Assembly (NCBI GenBank): GCA_023391005.1
Contig: JAEWBS010000009.1
Span: 1-6,113, forward strand
DNA length: 6,113 nt
Source: Bacillota bacterium
GTDB taxonomy: Bacteria; Bacillota; Clostridia; Oscillospirales; Ruminococcaceae
Direction of reading: 5' to 3'
Within the stretch, counting starts at the first letter, position 1, and each line of letters begins with the position of its first letter. Of this stretch, positions 5,744 to 6,113 are shown piece by piece. Position numbers and translations under genes: made by a program. The notes beneath the pieces are model-generated. The model worked only from the letters and a program-made list of their open reading frames with translations, had not been told where the DNA came from and searched no databases.

Positions 5744-5800
5744 ACCGAACACCGGACCAAAATAGACGCGTTTCGCGTAAATCTTCAGCCGATATTCGGT
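5744..5800 (+). repeat. Nested inverted repeats in the DUF1653 leader
   Basis: Three elements: ACGCG-TTT-CGCGT (5766-5778), CCGA-TAT-TCGG (5789-5799), and an outer pair ACCGAA (5744-5749)/TTCGGT (5795-5800). The outer pair and the CCGA-TAT-TCGG hairpin share bases, so they are mutually exclusive folds. There is no downstream T run. They could be a protein-binding site or leader structure. Confidence 0.4.
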
Positions 5801-5826
5801 ATAAAACAGATGAGGGGGCAGGCGGC

Positions 5827-6048
5827 ATGGAACAGACCATCCGCGCCGGACGTTACCGGCATTTTAAGGGGAAGGAATATCGTGTGCTCTACACAGCGCG
5901 CCACAGCGAAACGCTGGCGCTTTATGTCGTCTATCAGGCGTTGTACGGCGAGGGCGGCATCTGGGTGCGCCCGGCCGCCATGTGGCAGGAGACGGTTGTG
6001 AAAGACGGCATATCACAGCCGCGCTTTGCATATATCGGGGAGGAATAG
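5827..6048 (+). CDS. DUF1653 family small protein
   Basis: A 73-residue soluble protein that is essentially one DUF1653 domain (PF07866-type): GRYRHFKGKEY near residues 8-18, a TARHSETLALYVVYQALYG core around 23-41, WVRP (46-49) and the terminal PRFAYIGEE (65-73). Length and ends agree with the family, so it is complete. The molecular function of DUF1653 proteins is not established; no catalytic motif, signal peptide or membrane segment is visible. AGGGGG (5813-5818) lies 8 bases before the ATG. The stop codon is 4 bases ahead of the sirtuin start, whose ribosome-binding site lies inside this gene's last codons, so the two are almost certainly one transcript. Confidence 0.92.
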   Translation: MEQTIRAGRYRHFKGKEYRVLYTARHSETLALYVVYQALYGEGGIWVRPAAMWQETVVKDGISQPRFAYIGEE

Positions 6049-6052
6049 CAGC

Positions 6053-6113
6053 ATGGAAGGCATCGAGAAGCTCCAAAGGCTGATTGACCAGAGCAGCCGG
6101 ATCGTCTTTTTCG
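6053..6113 (+). CDS. Probable NAD-dependent protein deacylase (sirtuin), first 20 codons only
   Basis: The open frame from ATG at 6053 reads MEGIEKLQRLIDQSSRIVFF to the window edge. This resembles the N-terminus of bacterial sirtuins, which begin with an IEKL..LID helix and an IVFF strand leading into the GAGxS NAD-binding loop; that loop is just outside the window. Sirtuins remove acyl groups from lysines using NAD. GGAGG (6039-6043) lies 9 bases upstream inside the DUF1653 gene, and the gap is 4 bases. Recognition rests on 20 residues plus context, so it is probable rather than certain. Confidence 0.68.
   Translation, partial: MEGIEKLQRLIDQSSRIVFF

Noticed and set aside
5523..5826. T-box (alanine) leader upstream of AlaX
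   Set aside because: No T-box core sequence (the GGUGGNACCGCG-type stretch) and no strong terminator/antiterminator pair.
5622..5840. 72-codon minus-strand frame in the divergent intergenic region
   Set aside because: No ribosome-binding site or family resemblance, and it covers both predicted promoters.
1..6113. Mobile element, CRISPR or defence system
   Set aside because: No transposase, integrase, spaced repeat array, or defence protein is encoded; all genes belong to familiar housekeeping or transport families.

Overview
The window looks like chromosomal DNA from a fairly GC-rich Gram-positive anaerobe of the class Clostridia, plausibly an Oscillospiraceae/Ruminococcaceae relative. The reasons are strong purine-rich Shine-Dalgarno sequences, a Gram-positive-type lipoprotein, Bacillus-type Xpt, a DUF1653 gene next to a sirtuin start, and GC-rich genes separated by AT-rich spacers. 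This placement is inference from protein character; no rRNA or marker gene is present. I see no tRNA, rRNA, CRISPR array, insertion sequence, phage gene or plasmid function.

Layout. Positions 1-4164 hold four genes on the minus strand, read right to left: xanthine phosphoribosyltransferase (xpt, 3592-4164), a BMP-family substrate-binding lipoprotein (2369-3517), a double-ATPase ABC subunit of the nucleoside/YufO type (601-2133, GTG start), and the first 200 codons of a YufP-type permease (1-601, running off the window). A good promoter precedes xpt (GTGACA, 17 bp, TAGAAT). A strong hairpin terminator plus a second weaker hairpin separate the lipoprotein gene from the ATPase gene. Positions 4368-5522 hold an AlaX-type alanyl-tRNA editing hydrolase, also minus strand, ending at a 9-bp perfect hairpin. 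A 304-bp divergent intergenic region follows, with two back-to-back extended -10 promoters. On the plus strand come a DUF1653 protein (5827-6048) and the first 20 codons of a probable sirtuin (NAD-dependent protein deacylase, from 6053).

How the genes work together. The BMP lipoprotein, ATPase and permease form an ABC importer of the family that takes up purine nucleosides or related compounds. Xpt converts xanthine, and in this family also guanine, to the nucleotide with PRPP. Together they look like a purine uptake-and-salvage unit. No purine riboswitch is visible upstream of xpt. Instead a 13/15 match to the CodY consensus sits over the -10/start-site region, with a 12/15 match before the ATPase gene. 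AlaX clears mischarged tRNA-Ala and has no obvious functional link to the importer.

No wholly new system is evident. The points most worth a second look are the possible CodY-type control of a riboswitch-free xpt-importer cluster, the 50-bp-spaced direct repeat in the xpt promoter, and the structured divergent region at 5523-5826.
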